NCBI RefSeq assembly: GCF_013072695.1
Contig: NZ_LXUK01000024.1
Location: 53,842-117,841, forward strand
From: Acinetobacter sp. Ac_5812
GTDB taxonomy: Bacteria > Pseudomonadota > Gammaproteobacteria > Pseudomonadales > Moraxellaceae
DNA length: 64,000 nt
Direction of reading: 5' to 3'
The notes under the pieces are model-generated. The model ran no database searches. It was not told the origin of the DNA and saw nothing but the letters and a program-made list of their open reading frames with translations. The position numbers and the translations under genes are program-made. Below, piece by piece: positions 16,949 through 25,927 of this stretch; position 1 is the stretch's first letter; every line of letters starts with the position of its first letter.

Positions 16949-18481
16949 ATGGTTGATTTTGCAGAACATCGTAAAGCGTTACTCTGCAATGATGCTCAAT
17001 CTATTGCTGACTATCAGTCAGCAATGGGCGAGGCGGTAACTGCCGTTTCAGCATGGTTGCAAAATGATAAAATGTACACTGGTGGTAGCATTAAAGATTT
17101 GCGCGAAGCAATCTCTTTTGCTCCTTCGAAAGAAGGTTTAGGTGTACAGCAATCATTACAACGTATGGTTGAGCTTTTCCTCAACAAAAGCTTAAAAGTA
17201 CATCACCCGCATTCACTTGCACACTTACACTGCCCAACCATGGTGATGAGCCAGATTGCGGAAGTGTTGATCAATGCAACCAACCAGTCGATGGACTCAT
17301 GGGATCAAAGCCCAGCGGGTTCTTTGATGGAAGTTCAACTCATTGATTGGCTTCGCCAAAAAGTGGGTTATGGTGCAGGTCAAGCCGGTGTGTTCACTTC
17401 TGGCGGTACACAGTCAAACTTGATGGGTGTATTGCTGGCACGTGACTGGTGTATCTCGAAAAACTGGAAAGACGAAAATGGCAAGCCATGGTCGGTTCAG
17501 CGTGATGGTATTCCAGCCGAAGCAATGAAAAACGTCAAAGTCATCTGTTCTGAAAATGCACATTTCTCTGTGCAAAAGAACATGGCGATGATGGGTATGG
17601 GCTTCCAGTCAGTTGTCACCGTTCCTGTGAATGAAAATGCACAGATGGATGTCGATGCACTGGAAAAAACCATGGCGCATCTTCAGTCTGAAGGCAAAAT
17701 CGTGGCCTGTGTCGTTGCAACAGCAGGTACGACTGATGCTGGTGCGATTGATCCACTCAAGAAAATCCGTGAAATTACTACGAAGTATGGTTCATGGATG
17801 CATATTGATGCAGCTTGGGGTGGTGCACTGATTCTTTCAAATGACCATCGTTCAATGTTAGATGGAATTGAATTATCAGACTCAATCACGCTTGATTTCC
17901 ATAAGCATTATTTCCAAAGCATTAGCTGTGGCGCTTTCTTGTTGAAAGACGAAGCAAACTATCGCTTTATGCATTATGAAGCAGAATATTTAAACTCTGC
18001 TTATGATGAAGAACATGGTGTACCTAACCTTGTGTCTAAATCATTACAAACGACACGTCGTTTTGATGCATTGAAATTATGGATGACGGTTGAAGCATTA
18101 GGCGAAGAGCTTTATGGTTCGATGATTGATCATGGTGTGAAATTAACACGTGAAGTTGCAGATTATATTAAAGCAACTGCAGGTCTTGAATTGTTGGTTG
18201 AACCACAATTCGCTTCAGTCCTGTTCCGTGTGGTACCAGAAGCTTATCCTGCTGAATTTATCGATAGCTTAAACCAAAACGTGGCAGATGAATTGTTTGC
18301 TCGTGGTGAAGCGAATATTGGTGTAACCAAAGTGGGTAATGTTCAATCATTGAAGATGACCACTTTAAGCCCAGTTGCAACGCTTGAAAATGTTCAAAAC
18401 TTGCTTGCACTTGTGTTGGCAGAAGCTGATCGTATTAAAGATGCAATTGCTGCAGGAACTTATGTTCCAGCGATTGATTAA
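16949..18481 (+). CDS. ddc: L-2,4-diaminobutyrate decarboxylase
   Basis: A 510-residue group II PLP decarboxylase that converts L-2,4-diaminobutyrate to 1,3-diaminopropane. The PLP lysine is in TLDFHKHYFQ, with HIDAAWGGA upstream as the cofactor Asp motif, and TSGGTQSNLMG in the phosphate-binding region. It follows dat by 3 nt with an ACGAGG ribosome-binding site inside the dat end, so the pair is translationally close and co-transcribed. A terminator follows. The assignment rests on sequence family and the unmistakable dat partner. Confidence 0.95.
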   Translation: MVDFAEHRKALLCNDAQSIADYQSAMGEAVTAVSAWLQNDKMYTGGSIKDLREAISFAPSKEGLGVQQSLQRMVELFLNKSLKVHHPHSLAHLHCPTMVMSQIAEVLINATNQSMDSWDQSPAGSLMEVQLIDWLRQKVGYGAGQAGVFTSGGTQSNLMGVLLARDWCISKNWKDENGKPWSVQRDGIPAEAMKNVKVICSENAHFSVQKNMAMMGMGFQSVVTVPVNENAQMDVDALEKTMAHLQSEGKIVACVVATAGTTDAGAIDPLKKIREITTKYGSWMHIDAAWGGALILSNDHRSMLDGIELSDSITLDFHKHYFQSISCGAFLLKDEANYRFMHYEAEYLNSAYDEEHGVPNLVSKSLQTTRRFDALKLWMTVEALGEELYGSMIDHGVKLTREVADYIKATAGLELLVEPQFASVLFRVVPEAYPAEFIDSLNQNVADELFARGEANIGVTKVGNVQSLKMTTLSPVATLENVQNLLALVLAEADRIKDAIAAGTYVPAID

Positions 18482-18507
18482 TTTCAATCTGGCAGACACA
18501 TCAAACT

Positions 18508-18540
18508 AAAAAGAGAGGTCTTGAATAGACCTCTTTTTTA
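18508..18540 (+). terminator. Terminator of dat-ddc operon
   Basis: Stem AAGAGAGGTCT / AGACCTCTTTTT with a short loop and T run, 26 nt after ddc. Confidence 0.9.
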
Positions 18541-18570
18541 TTGCGTATTAAAATTGAATTTAAGCATAGA

Positions 18571-19626
18571 CTAGGCCGCAAAAATTGGATTGAATCCCAT
18601 TTTTCTTAAGAGTCGGCGATACATACTTGAGCTACGGTCTGCTGGAAAATGCGCTTCCATCGATAAATCCAGGGGGAGATATTCAGGTTTCTGGGTTTCG
18701 ACAATCAGTCGATCTTCTTCAAAAATTTGCAAATTAAAAGTATAAGCATCTTCAACAGGTAAATCTTTGTCATAATTACGGCAGATCGGTGCAAATAGCC
18801 GAGTTTGTCGAGCACTTACTGGCGAAGCGGCATTCATGATCACCTGCTTGCTTTGATTCGGAAAATGGATGGTCAGTGTTGCAGTAAAAGGCAGGCTGAT
18901 TTCAAAATGTCTGAGCCAGTTAAAATTGTCCTGCCCACGTTGCGCTGTCCCAATCGGATAGCGCCCTACACTGCTGATATAATCTGCATTGAAGCCATAA
19001 CTGGTTTCTGTGATGCTATAGTCTGGCACTTCAACATCATCAGGGTCACCAAAAGTATCAGGATGTACCCACGCAAAATGGGCGACATCAATAAATCCTT
19101 CTAGTTGCCGACCCGCAAAACAATTTAAATCGACAAAGGGGCATACCAGTTGCTGGTAGTCTGCATCCTCCCAGTAGGGCATGTTAGGAATAACGGGTTG
19201 CTCATTCGGGTGAGCTGCTAAGCAACACCAGATCAGTCCATACTTTTCAGTGGCAGCGTAGGTTGTTAGATCAAAGCGTTCAGAGATTTTATGCTGTGGA
19301 TGTGCTGGAATGCGATTACATTTACCCGCATGTCCAAAGCGTAATCCGTGGTAGCGACACACAATGCCTTGCCCATCATGACGGCCTAAGCTAAGAGGAA
19401 CCCCGCGATGTGGGCAAATATCTTTTGCAACAATCAGTTCATCTCCCATTTTGTAAATCACCAATGGCATATCCAGCAACATGGTCGCTGTTGGCTGTTC
19501 TGAAATATCACGGGCGAGCGCAATCGGATACCAGTGCTGAGCAAGCAACTGCCAATCATGCTCTGAAAATGTCATGTGTACAGGTAAATCTGTATGCTTA
19601 AACGTTGTAATCACTTTGCTGTTCAT
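18571..19626 (-). CDS. Rieske non-heme iron oxygenase, alpha-subunit type
   Basis: A 351-residue aromatic-ring-hydroxylating-type oxygenase. The Rieske cluster ligands are CPHRG and CRYHG, separated by the usual spacer, near residues 68-90. The catalytic domain has GFIDVAHFAWVHPDTFGDPDD, which carries two of the mononuclear iron ligands (His in DVAH and WVH). The ATG at 19626 (MNSKV) is preferred because the upstream 21 codons lack family similarity. No reductase, ferredoxin or beta subunit is adjacent, so electrons must come from elsewhere. The substrate is not identifiable. It may act in aromatic catabolism, consistent with the aromatic amino acid module beginning 430 bp away on the other strand. 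Confidence 0.83.
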   Translation of the reverse strand: MNSKVITTFKHTDLPVHMTFSEHDWQLLAQHWYPIALARDISEQPTATMLLDMPLVIYKMGDELIVAKDICPHRGVPLSLGRHDGQGIVCRYHGLRFGHAGKCNRIPAHPQHKISERFDLTTYAATEKYGLIWCCLAAHPNEQPVIPNMPYWEDADYQQLVCPFVDLNCFAGRQLEGFIDVAHFAWVHPDTFGDPDDVEVPDYSITETSYGFNADYISSVGRYPIGTAQRGQDNFNWLRHFEISLPFTATLTIHFPNQSKQVIMNAASPVSARQTRLFAPICRNYDKDLPVEDAYTFNLQIFEEDRLIVETQKPEYLPLDLSMEAHFPADRSSSMYRRLLRKMGFNPIFAA

Positions 19627-20060
19627 CTTTTTATCTTCTGGTGCATTTGTATTGAATATAGCGAAGCCAGCTGTTCTAAGAAATTTCAATTAATTGAATA
19701 AAGTGTTGTAACTTTTAGAACACACAAGCTGAGCAGAAATTTTTGATGTGATGCCTGAAGCTGAAATAGTATTAAATAAAGGCAAGTATTGGGCTTGCTG
19801 TTTAGTTGCATTCTGTCTAGAGCCTGTTGGATGGTTTTTATAATGACAAGGTAGAAAATTGTCGCTGTTCTGCACAAACTGTGCATCTTTAATCTCAATC
19901 AGAAATAATTATGCATAAACTGTGATGCACAAATTCCATATTGTAGTGATAGATGCTCAATATTTTGATGGATAGATGTCATCACTTTTGCACTTGGGAC
20001 CTAGAACTGAGGTCGGATCAGGCAAAACATCATGATTACAATGAATAGAAGGAACAAGGC
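19627..20060. promoter_or_regulatory. Divergent regulatory region with TGCAyAAA repeats
   Basis: The 434-bp gap between the Rieske gene and the aldehyde dehydrogenase gene. It holds TGCACA-AAC-TGTGCA, a perfect inverted repeat (19871-19885), and a relative with TGCATAAA (19912-19919) and TGCACAAA (19926-19933). Related octamers TACACAAA (22070) and TGCACGAA (22110) recur before the decarboxylase gene. These are candidate binding sites of the adjacent Lrp-type regulator. No ORF is credible here. Confidence 0.5.
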
Positions 20061-21491
20061 ATGCAACACTTGAATATGCAAAACCAATTTAAACTCATTA
20101 TTAACGGTCAATCTTGTCTCGGTGAAGCAGGTGAACTTGAAGTTATCAATCCTGCAACAGCTGCTGTTGCAGCAAAATGTGCGCAGGCTTCGATTGCACA
20201 GGTGAATCAAGCAATTGAGGCAGCGAAGCAAGCTTTTGGAAGCTGGCAACGCAGTTCTCATGAGGAACGAAAAAGCATACTGAATAAGATTGCCGATGGA
20301 ATTGAACAACATGCCGAAACTCTGGCAGAGTTGATTGTACTTGAGCAAGGCAAACCATTGGCATTGGCACAAATGGAAGTGCAGGGTGCGATTGGCTGGA
20401 CACGTTATACCGCAAGTTTAGACATGCCAGTTGATATTATTGAAGACAGTGAACAGAAACGAATTGAACGTCATTATCAGCCCTTAGGTGTGGTAGCTTC
20501 GATTACGCCGTGGAACTGGCCACTGATGATTGCGGTGTGGCATATCATGCCTGCCTTGCGTGCGGGCAATGTGGTGATTAATAAACCCTCTGAATTTACC
20601 CCTTTAGCGACGTTAAAACTTTGTGAAATTATTCAACAAGAAGTGCCTGCGGGTGTGATTTCAATCTTGCTGGGTAAAGGCGACGTCGGTGAGGCATTAT
20701 CGACTCACCCTGATATCGCCAAGGTGGTTTTTACAGGTTCGACCAAGACGGGTCAGCACATTATGTCGGGTGCGGTAAAAACTTTAAAACACCTGACCCT
20801 AGAGCTGGGTGGCAATGATGCGGGGATTGTTTTACCTGATGCCGATCTTGATCAAATAGCCAAGCGTATTTTTAACGTCGCATTTTTAAATGCTGGGCAG
20901 ACTTGTGCTGCTTTGAAACGTTTATATGTGCACGAAAGCCAATATGACGCGCTAGCACAAAAACTGGCTGATATTGCCAATGCCCAGAATGTCGGAGATG
21001 GCATGGCAGCAGAGACTACTTTTGGGCCCGTGCAAAACCAGATGCAATATCAGAAAGTAAAAGCCTTAATTGCCGATGCACTTGCACAAGGCGCCAAGGC
21101 GTTGTCAGGTGATCAGACGGTGCCTGAGCAAGGCTATTTTATTGCGCCGACGATTTTAACAGGACTGGATGAAAGCTGCCGAGTGGTACGAGAGGAGCAG
21201 TTTGGCCCAGTGTTACCGATTCTAAAATATCGTGAGATTGATGATGCGATTGCACGCGCCAATGCCAGCGAATTTGGCTTAGGTGGTTCAATCTGGTCTT
21301 CTGATTTAAAAGCCGCGCAATTTTATGCATCGCAATTACAATGCGGCACGGTCTGGGTCAATACCCATGCAGAGATTGTTCCACATGCACCGTTTGGTGG
21401 CTGGAAAATGTCAGGCCTTGGTGCTGAGTTCGGTTTGGAGGGGTTGCTGGAAAATACAGTAGGACAAACTGTACATATCAATAAAATTTAA
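20061..21491 (+). CDS. NAD(P)-dependent aldehyde dehydrogenase (indole/phenylacetaldehyde-type by context)
   Basis: A 476-residue ALDH superfamily enzyme. The ITPWNWPL motif, FTGSTKTG nucleotide-binding loop, catalytic glutamate in LELGGNDA, and nucleophilic cysteine in NAGQTCAALKR are all present. AAGGAAC precedes the ATG at 20061. It oxidises an aldehyde to its acid. The gene sits beside a 2-oxo acid decarboxylase, an aromatic permease and an Lrp-type regulator, so the likely substrate is indole-3-acetaldehyde or phenylacetaldehyde from aromatic amino acid breakdown. The substrate is inferred from neighbours; the sequence alone only shows the superfamily. Confidence 0.85.
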   Translation: MQHLNMQNQFKLIINGQSCLGEAGELEVINPATAAVAAKCAQASIAQVNQAIEAAKQAFGSWQRSSHEERKSILNKIADGIEQHAETLAELIVLEQGKPLALAQMEVQGAIGWTRYTASLDMPVDIIEDSEQKRIERHYQPLGVVASITPWNWPLMIAVWHIMPALRAGNVVINKPSEFTPLATLKLCEIIQQEVPAGVISILLGKGDVGEALSTHPDIAKVVFTGSTKTGQHIMSGAVKTLKHLTLELGGNDAGIVLPDADLDQIAKRIFNVAFLNAGQTCAALKRLYVHESQYDALAQKLADIANAQNVGDGMAAETTFGPVQNQMQYQKVKALIADALAQGAKALSGDQTVPEQGYFIAPTILTGLDESCRVVREEQFGPVLPILKYREIDDAIARANASEFGLGGSIWSSDLKAAQFYASQLQCGTVWVNTHAEIVPHAPFGGWKMSGLGAEFGLEGLLENTVGQTVHINKI

Positions 21492-21505
21492 ACCTTCATA
21501 TTTTT

Positions 21506-21529
21506 AAGGCGGATCTAATATCCGCCTTT
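21506..21529 (+). terminator. Terminator after aldehyde dehydrogenase
   Basis: Stem AAGGCGGAT / ATCCGCCTT followed by a T-rich tract, between the ALDH gene and the convergent Lrp-type gene. Confidence 0.85.
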
Positions 21530-21563
21530 TTCTTTTTATGCATGGTGCTGCTTAAAACGAGGT

Positions 21564-22049
21564 TTATGTGGCTGGATGGTAGCTGTGACCCTTGGATTTG
21601 CTGAGAAAGTGATTCTGTTCTTTGATTTTTTTTAACACAATGTAAGATTTTATGTGACCAATAAAACCATAAGACAGTAGTCGCTCTGTGACGAATTGGG
21701 ACAGCTGTTCCAGATTTTCTGCGACGACTTTTAAAATAAAATCAGCATCGCCGCTAATTGAAAAAGCATCTTGAATATTGTCCTCAGCTTCAATTAAGTC
21801 CTGAAAGGCTTGCTGTGACTTGGCCTCGTGAATGCGTAAGTTAATGTGAATCATCGCGGTAACCTCCAAGCCTAAAGCTTGTTGGTGGATGCGGGCGGCA
21901 TAACCCAAGATCACGCCTTTTTGCTCCAGTAGCTGTCGTCTTCTGGAACATTGTGAAGCTGATAAACCGATTAAATCTCCAACTTCCTGATTGGTGAGCC
22001 GTCCATTCTTTTGTAGGGCCTGAATGATTTGCCAGTCGAACTTATCCAT
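21564..22049 (-). CDS. Lrp/AsnC-family transcriptional regulator
   Basis: A 161-residue Lrp-type regulator: an N-terminal winged helix (LTNQEVGDLIGLSASQCSRRRQLLEQKGVI) and a C-terminal RAM ligand-binding domain (ALGLEVTAMIHINL ... DAFSISGDADFILKVVAENLEQL). The ATG at 22049 is chosen because AAAGGA lies upstream, where family members usually begin (MDKFDWQIIQALQ). It is divergent from the decarboxylase gene and convergent with the ALDH gene, so it probably activates the aromatic amino acid module in response to an aromatic amino acid. TGCACAAA-like repeats before both target genes are candidate sites. Confidence 0.88.
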   Translation of the reverse strand: MDKFDWQIIQALQKNGRLTNQEVGDLIGLSASQCSRRRQLLEQKGVILGYAARIHQQALGLEVTAMIHINLRIHEAKSQQAFQDLIEAEDNIQDAFSISGDADFILKVVAENLEQLSQFVTERLLSYGFIGHIKSYIVLKKIKEQNHFLSKSKGHSYHPAT

Positions 22050-22069
22050 TGCATAAAATCCTTTTATGA

Positions 22070-22118
22070 TACACAAATATTGTATTTTTATTAAAATGCG
22101 TTTTTATTATGCACGAAA
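22070..22118. promoter_or_regulatory. Regulator-site candidates between lrp-type gene and decarboxylase
   Basis: TACACAAA (22070-22077), part of the inverted repeat ATACA-N7-TGTAT, and TGCACGAA (22110-22117). They resemble the TGCAyAAA octamers before the aldehyde dehydrogenase, which suggests shared control by the Lrp-type protein. Confidence 0.4.
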
Positions 22119-22184
22119 TTTAATAGGTAGATGAAATATTATTTTTCTATGGAATAAAAAATTGACTTGAAAGGATGTAGAGCA

Positions 22185-23906
22185 ATGTTCATAGAAATCG
22201 GTGATTTTTTAAATCTTCGTCTAAAACAAATGGGTATCCAACATCTATTTGGTGTACCTGGTGATTTTAACCTTTCTTATCTCGAACAAGTTGAGGCAGA
22301 TGCCCAACTCGAATTTATTGGTAATTGTAATGAATTAAATGCGGCTTATGCGGCAGACGGTTATGCACGAATCAATGGTTTTGCTGCTTTGACAACGACC
22401 TATGGGGTCGGTGATTTAAGTGCGATTAATGGCATTGCAGGTGCTTATGCTGAGAATGTACCAGTGGTGCATATTTCAGGGATTCCGCCTTTACATGTGG
22501 TGCAGAAAGGAACTCTGGTTCATCACACGCTGGTAGATGGTAACTACGACAACATCATGAACTGCATGAAAGAGTTCACTGTTGCACAGACCCGTCTAAC
22601 CCCAGCCAATGCCGCCGCTGAAATTGACCGTGTGTTACGTCAATGTTTCCTTGAACGTCGACCTGTACATATCCAGTTGGCATCGGATATTACTCACGTC
22701 AAAATTGAAGTGACAGATCGTTCACTCGATTTATCTTATCCAAGGGTTGAGCCAGAGCTGTTGCAAAGCGCAGTCACCAAACTGTGCGAAGTGATTGCAC
22801 AAGCCAAACGACCAGCGTTGCTGATTGATAATGAAGCCTCTGTTTTTGGAGTGACATCGTTGCTCAGTGATTTATCACAAAAATGTTCGATTCCCTTTGC
22901 CAGCATGCTGACTGCTAAGAATATTATGGATGAAGGTTCACCGCGCTATGTGGGCACTTATGTCGGTGGGGCGAGCCAAGTACATGTTCGTAATACTATT
23001 GAGCAATCAGACTGTCTGATTGGTGTCGGTGTGCGTTTTACCGATGTCGGAACAGGGGTGTTTACTCATCAAATCGCCACTGAGAACTATATTGAAATGA
23101 AACCGTATGGTTTGACGATTTTCGGTCAAGATTTTCCAGGGATTGAGATTGGACAACTTCTGGTTGAGTTGAATAAAAAAATAGCACAACGGAAACTGAG
23201 TCAACCGATCATTGAGAAGCAAGCACAACAAATAATCAATGCGCCTGAACAGCAAAAGCTCAGTCAAGACATCCTTTGGAACTACGTTGAACGTTTTCTC
23301 AAAGAAGATGATGTGATTATCGGTGAAGTCGGGACTTCTAACTCAGCCTTGGCGGGGCTAAAACTACCAGCAACGGCAAAATATATTGCTCAACCACTCT
23401 GGGGTTCAATTGGTTATACCTTACCTGCTTTATTAGGCAGTTTGTTGGCCGCACCTGAACGCCGTCAAATCCTATTTATTGGTGATGGTTCATTCCAGCT
23501 CACCGTACAGGAACTTTCAACCATTATCCGTCATGGTCTCAAGCCAATTATTTTCTTACTCAATAATGGTGGCTATACCATTGAGCGTTTGATCATGGGC
23601 GAAAATGCGGCTTATAACGATGTTCAGGACTGGAAATATAGCGAGATTCCAAATGTTTTTAACGGTAGCCAAGACTATAAAAGCTGTGTGGTAGAAACTG
23701 CAGGACAGTTAAAAGTGGTCTTGGACAACACGCATCAATTCGACGGATTGACTTTTATTGAGCTTAAACTCCCAGCCATGGATGCTCCCGCCAGCTTGAA
23801 AAAATTTGCGTCAGTGATTGCCCGTTTTGATTATGGCGATCGAGGCTATGAAATCTTAAAACAGCGTTCCCAAGCATTACCCAGTAAAAAAGCAATTTCC
23901 TTCTGA
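22185..23906 (+). CDS. ipdC: Indolepyruvate/phenylpyruvate decarboxylase (ThDP-dependent 2-oxo acid decarboxylase)
   Basis: A 573-residue ThDP enzyme that decarboxylates 2-oxo acids to aldehydes. It has the catalytic glutamate region GNCNELNAAYAADGYAR near residue 50, the paired histidines in LVHHTLVDG typical of pyruvate/indolepyruvate decarboxylases, and the ThDP-Mg motif GDGSFQLTVQELST ending in NNGGYTIE. The ATG at 22185 is preferred over an upstream TTG at 22167, with AAGGATG upstream. Its neighbours are an AroP-like permease downstream and an ALDH upstream, so indolepyruvate or phenylpyruvate is the probable substrate. Pyruvate decarboxylase activity cannot be excluded from sequence. 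Confidence 0.87.
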   Translation: MFIEIGDFLNLRLKQMGIQHLFGVPGDFNLSYLEQVEADAQLEFIGNCNELNAAYAADGYARINGFAALTTTYGVGDLSAINGIAGAYAENVPVVHISGIPPLHVVQKGTLVHHTLVDGNYDNIMNCMKEFTVAQTRLTPANAAAEIDRVLRQCFLERRPVHIQLASDITHVKIEVTDRSLDLSYPRVEPELLQSAVTKLCEVIAQAKRPALLIDNEASVFGVTSLLSDLSQKCSIPFASMLTAKNIMDEGSPRYVGTYVGGASQVHVRNTIEQSDCLIGVGVRFTDVGTGVFTHQIATENYIEMKPYGLTIFGQDFPGIEIGQLLVELNKKIAQRKLSQPIIEKQAQQIINAPEQQKLSQDILWNYVERFLKEDDVIIGEVGTSNSALAGLKLPATAKYIAQPLWGSIGYTLPALLGSLLAAPERRQILFIGDGSFQLTVQELSTIIRHGLKPIIFLLNNGGYTIERLIMGENAAYNDVQDWKYSEIPNVFNGSQDYKSCVVETAGQLKVVLDNTHQFDGLTFIELKLPAMDAPASLKKFASVIARFDYGDRGYEILKQRSQALPSKKAISF

Positions 23907-23960
23907 TCAGAAGCAAATAGGAAAATCTTCAACTTTATAAATTGATAAGAGAGCGAATCA

Positions 23961-23990
23961 GATTCGGAGCTTCATGCTGAGCTTCGAATC
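23961..23990 (+). promoter_or_regulatory. Hairpin between ipdC and aroP-like gene
   Basis: Eleven-bp arms (GATTCGGAGCT / AGCTTCGAATC, one G-T wobble) with an 8-nt loop, 50 nt upstream of the permease. There is no T run, so it is an RNA processing, attenuation or operator candidate and not a standard terminator. Confidence 0.5.
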
Positions 23991-24040
23991 ATGCGCTGTA
24001 TAAAAAGTGTACAGGATGTGACACACACATTGGAGATAAC

Positions 24041-25426
24041 ATGATGGATGTAAACAATAAACATGAGTTAAAACAAGGATTGTCCAATCGGCATATCCAG
24101 CTGATTGCGCTCGGTGGTGCGATTGGGACAGGATTATTTCTAGGTCTTTCGCAAACCATCAAACTGGCAGGACCCTCTATTTTATTAGGTTATGCGATTG
24201 CAGGCGTGATTGCATTTTTAATTATGCGCCATTTAGGTGAAATGGTGGTTGAAGAGCCCGTCAGTGGTTCATTTAGTTATTTTGCCAATAAATACTGGGG
24301 CCGCATGGCAGGCTTTATGTCGGGCTGGAATTATTGGGTACTGTATGTGTTGGTCAGTATGGCTGAACTGAGTGCGATCGGGACCTTTATTCAGTTTTGG
24401 TGGCCAGATGTTCCCACATGGCTGACCGCCTTGGTGTTCTTTGTGCTGATTAATGCCATTAATCTAGTCAATGTCAGATTCTTTGGCGAATCTGAATTCT
24501 TGTTCTCCTGCATTAAGATAGTCGCGATTTTAAGTATGATTGGTTTTGGTGCTTATTTATTGCTTTCTGGTTCTGCGGGTCCTCAGGCGGGGATTGCCAA
24601 TTTATGGCAGCATGGTGGCTTTTTTCCACATGGTACGCATGGCTTTATTATGGCGCTTGCCGTGATCATGTTTGCCTTTGGTGGACTTGAATTGATCGGG
24701 ATTGCCGCAGCAGAAACCAAAAATCCTGAAACCACTATTCCTAAGGCGGTGAATCAGATTGTGTACCGTATTTTGATTTTCTATATCGGTGCAATCGGGA
24801 TTTTACTGTGTCTTTATCCGTGGAATATGGTGGCAGAAGGGGGCAGCCCTTTTGTATTGATCTTCCAGTCTTTGAATAGTAATGGGGTTGCCAATGTCCT
24901 CAATTTTGTGGTGTTGATTGCAGCGGTTTCTGTTTATAACAGTTGTATTTATTGTAATAGCCGTATGCTGCATGGTTTGGCCGAACAGGGGAATGCACCT
25001 GCGATATTGAAAAAAGTGAATGCGCGAGGAATTCCGGTTCCTGCGGCGATCGTTTCCGCTTCAGTTACGGCGGTATGTGTGTTGGTCAACTATTTAATTC
25101 CGGGAGAAGCCTTTCAGTTATTCATGATGCTGGTGGTTGCAGCACTGGTAATTAACTGGTTAATGATTTCGGTCACCCATTTGAAATTTAATAAAGCAAT
25201 GCGCCTGAAACAACATCAGACCAAATTTAAAAGTATCTGGAGTCCATGGAGTAATTACCTCACCATTAGCTTTGTCTGCTTTATTTTGATTATTATGGCG
25301 ATGACCCCTGATATGCGCTTGGCTGTTATTCTCGGACCGATCTGGCTAGTGATATTAGCGGCGATGTATTTCTTTAAGTATCGTAAAAAAATGCTGGTTC
25401 TGCCTGAAGCACAGTCCAATCTTTAA
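24041..25426 (+). CDS. aroP: AroP/PheP-like aromatic amino acid permease
   Basis: A 461-residue APC-family permease with about 12 membrane segments. The N-terminus closely matches E. coli AroP (LSNRHIQLIALGGAIGTGLFLG, then EEPVSGSFSYFANKYWG and SGWNYWVLYVLVSMAEL). It imports Phe, Tyr and Trp by proton symport. GGAG precedes the ATG at 24041; ATG 24044 is a second option. It is downstream of ipdC on the same strand with a 134-bp gap containing a hairpin. With the transaminated 2-oxo acid, IpdC and the ALDH, it would supply a Trp/Phe-to-acetic-acid route. No aromatic aminotransferase is encoded in the module. Confidence 0.9.
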   Translation: MMDVNNKHELKQGLSNRHIQLIALGGAIGTGLFLGLSQTIKLAGPSILLGYAIAGVIAFLIMRHLGEMVVEEPVSGSFSYFANKYWGRMAGFMSGWNYWVLYVLVSMAELSAIGTFIQFWWPDVPTWLTALVFFVLINAINLVNVRFFGESEFLFSCIKIVAILSMIGFGAYLLLSGSAGPQAGIANLWQHGGFFPHGTHGFIMALAVIMFAFGGLELIGIAAAETKNPETTIPKAVNQIVYRILIFYIGAIGILLCLYPWNMVAEGGSPFVLIFQSLNSNGVANVLNFVVLIAAVSVYNSCIYCNSRMLHGLAEQGNAPAILKKVNARGIPVPAAIVSASVTAVCVLVNYLIPGEAFQLFMMLVVAALVINWLMISVTHLKFNKAMRLKQHQTKFKSIWSPWSNYLTISFVCFILIIMAMTPDMRLAVILGPIWLVILAAMYFFKYRKKMLVLPEAQSNL

Positions 25427-25457
25427 ATAAAAAAGGCACAGCAATGTGCTTTTTTAT
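25427..25457. terminator. Terminator between aroP-like gene and SRPBCC gene
   Basis: Stem CACA / TGTG with outer A and T runs (AAAAAAGGCACA ... TGTGCTTTTTT), usable by both convergent genes. Confidence 0.75.
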
Positions 25458-25477
25458 TACATCAATGCTGTATTGAC

Positions 25478-25927
25478 CTAGAAGGGCGGAAATTTGTCCT
25501 GAACCAGATTGAGTTGCAATCCATGTTCTAGATAGGCTTTCAGACTATCCACGACAGTGGTAAAGCCACCTGTATTATCAATAATAAAGGCAATCAGCTC
25601 ATCGCCTTGTAAGGGGATATTATAATTTTGAATTCTGAGATAAGTTTGATTGTCATTGATCGCTTCAAAGATGAAATCAACCGTACTGCTCGGCTCGCCC
25701 CATTGAATCTGAATCAATTCATTGGCAATGATTCTTGTCACCTGTATTTTTGCTGAAACTTGGTATTTATCCCAAGTCCATTCAACGGTTTTTCCTTGTT
25801 CTAATTTTCCTGTTGAGGCGCTAAACCAAAACTTTGAGGTGATTTCAGGATCAATAAATGCTTCAAAAACGCTATGGATCGGTTTACGAATCAGCATTTG
25901 TGTTTCAATAACGACAGGATTTAGCAT
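25478..25927 (-). CDS. SRPBCC/AHSA1-family protein
   Basis: A 149-residue START-like helix-grip protein with the AHSA1 pattern: MLIRKPIHSVFEAFIDPEITSKFWF near the start, ELIQIQWGEPSSTVDFIFEAI in the sheet and DNTGGFTTVVDSLKAYLEHGLQL in the long C-terminal helix. Family members bind hydrophobic ligands or activate Hsp90-like ATPases; a specific role is not readable. The ATG at 25927 (MLNPVV) is preferred to an ORF extension of 21 codons without family similarity. It is monocistronic. Confidence 0.8.
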   Translation of the reverse strand: MLNPVVIETQMLIRKPIHSVFEAFIDPEITSKFWFSASTGKLEQGKTVEWTWDKYQVSAKIQVTRIIANELIQIQWGEPSSTVDFIFEAINDNQTYLRIQNYNIPLQGDELIAFIIDNTGGFTTVVDSLKAYLEHGLQLNLVQDKFPPF

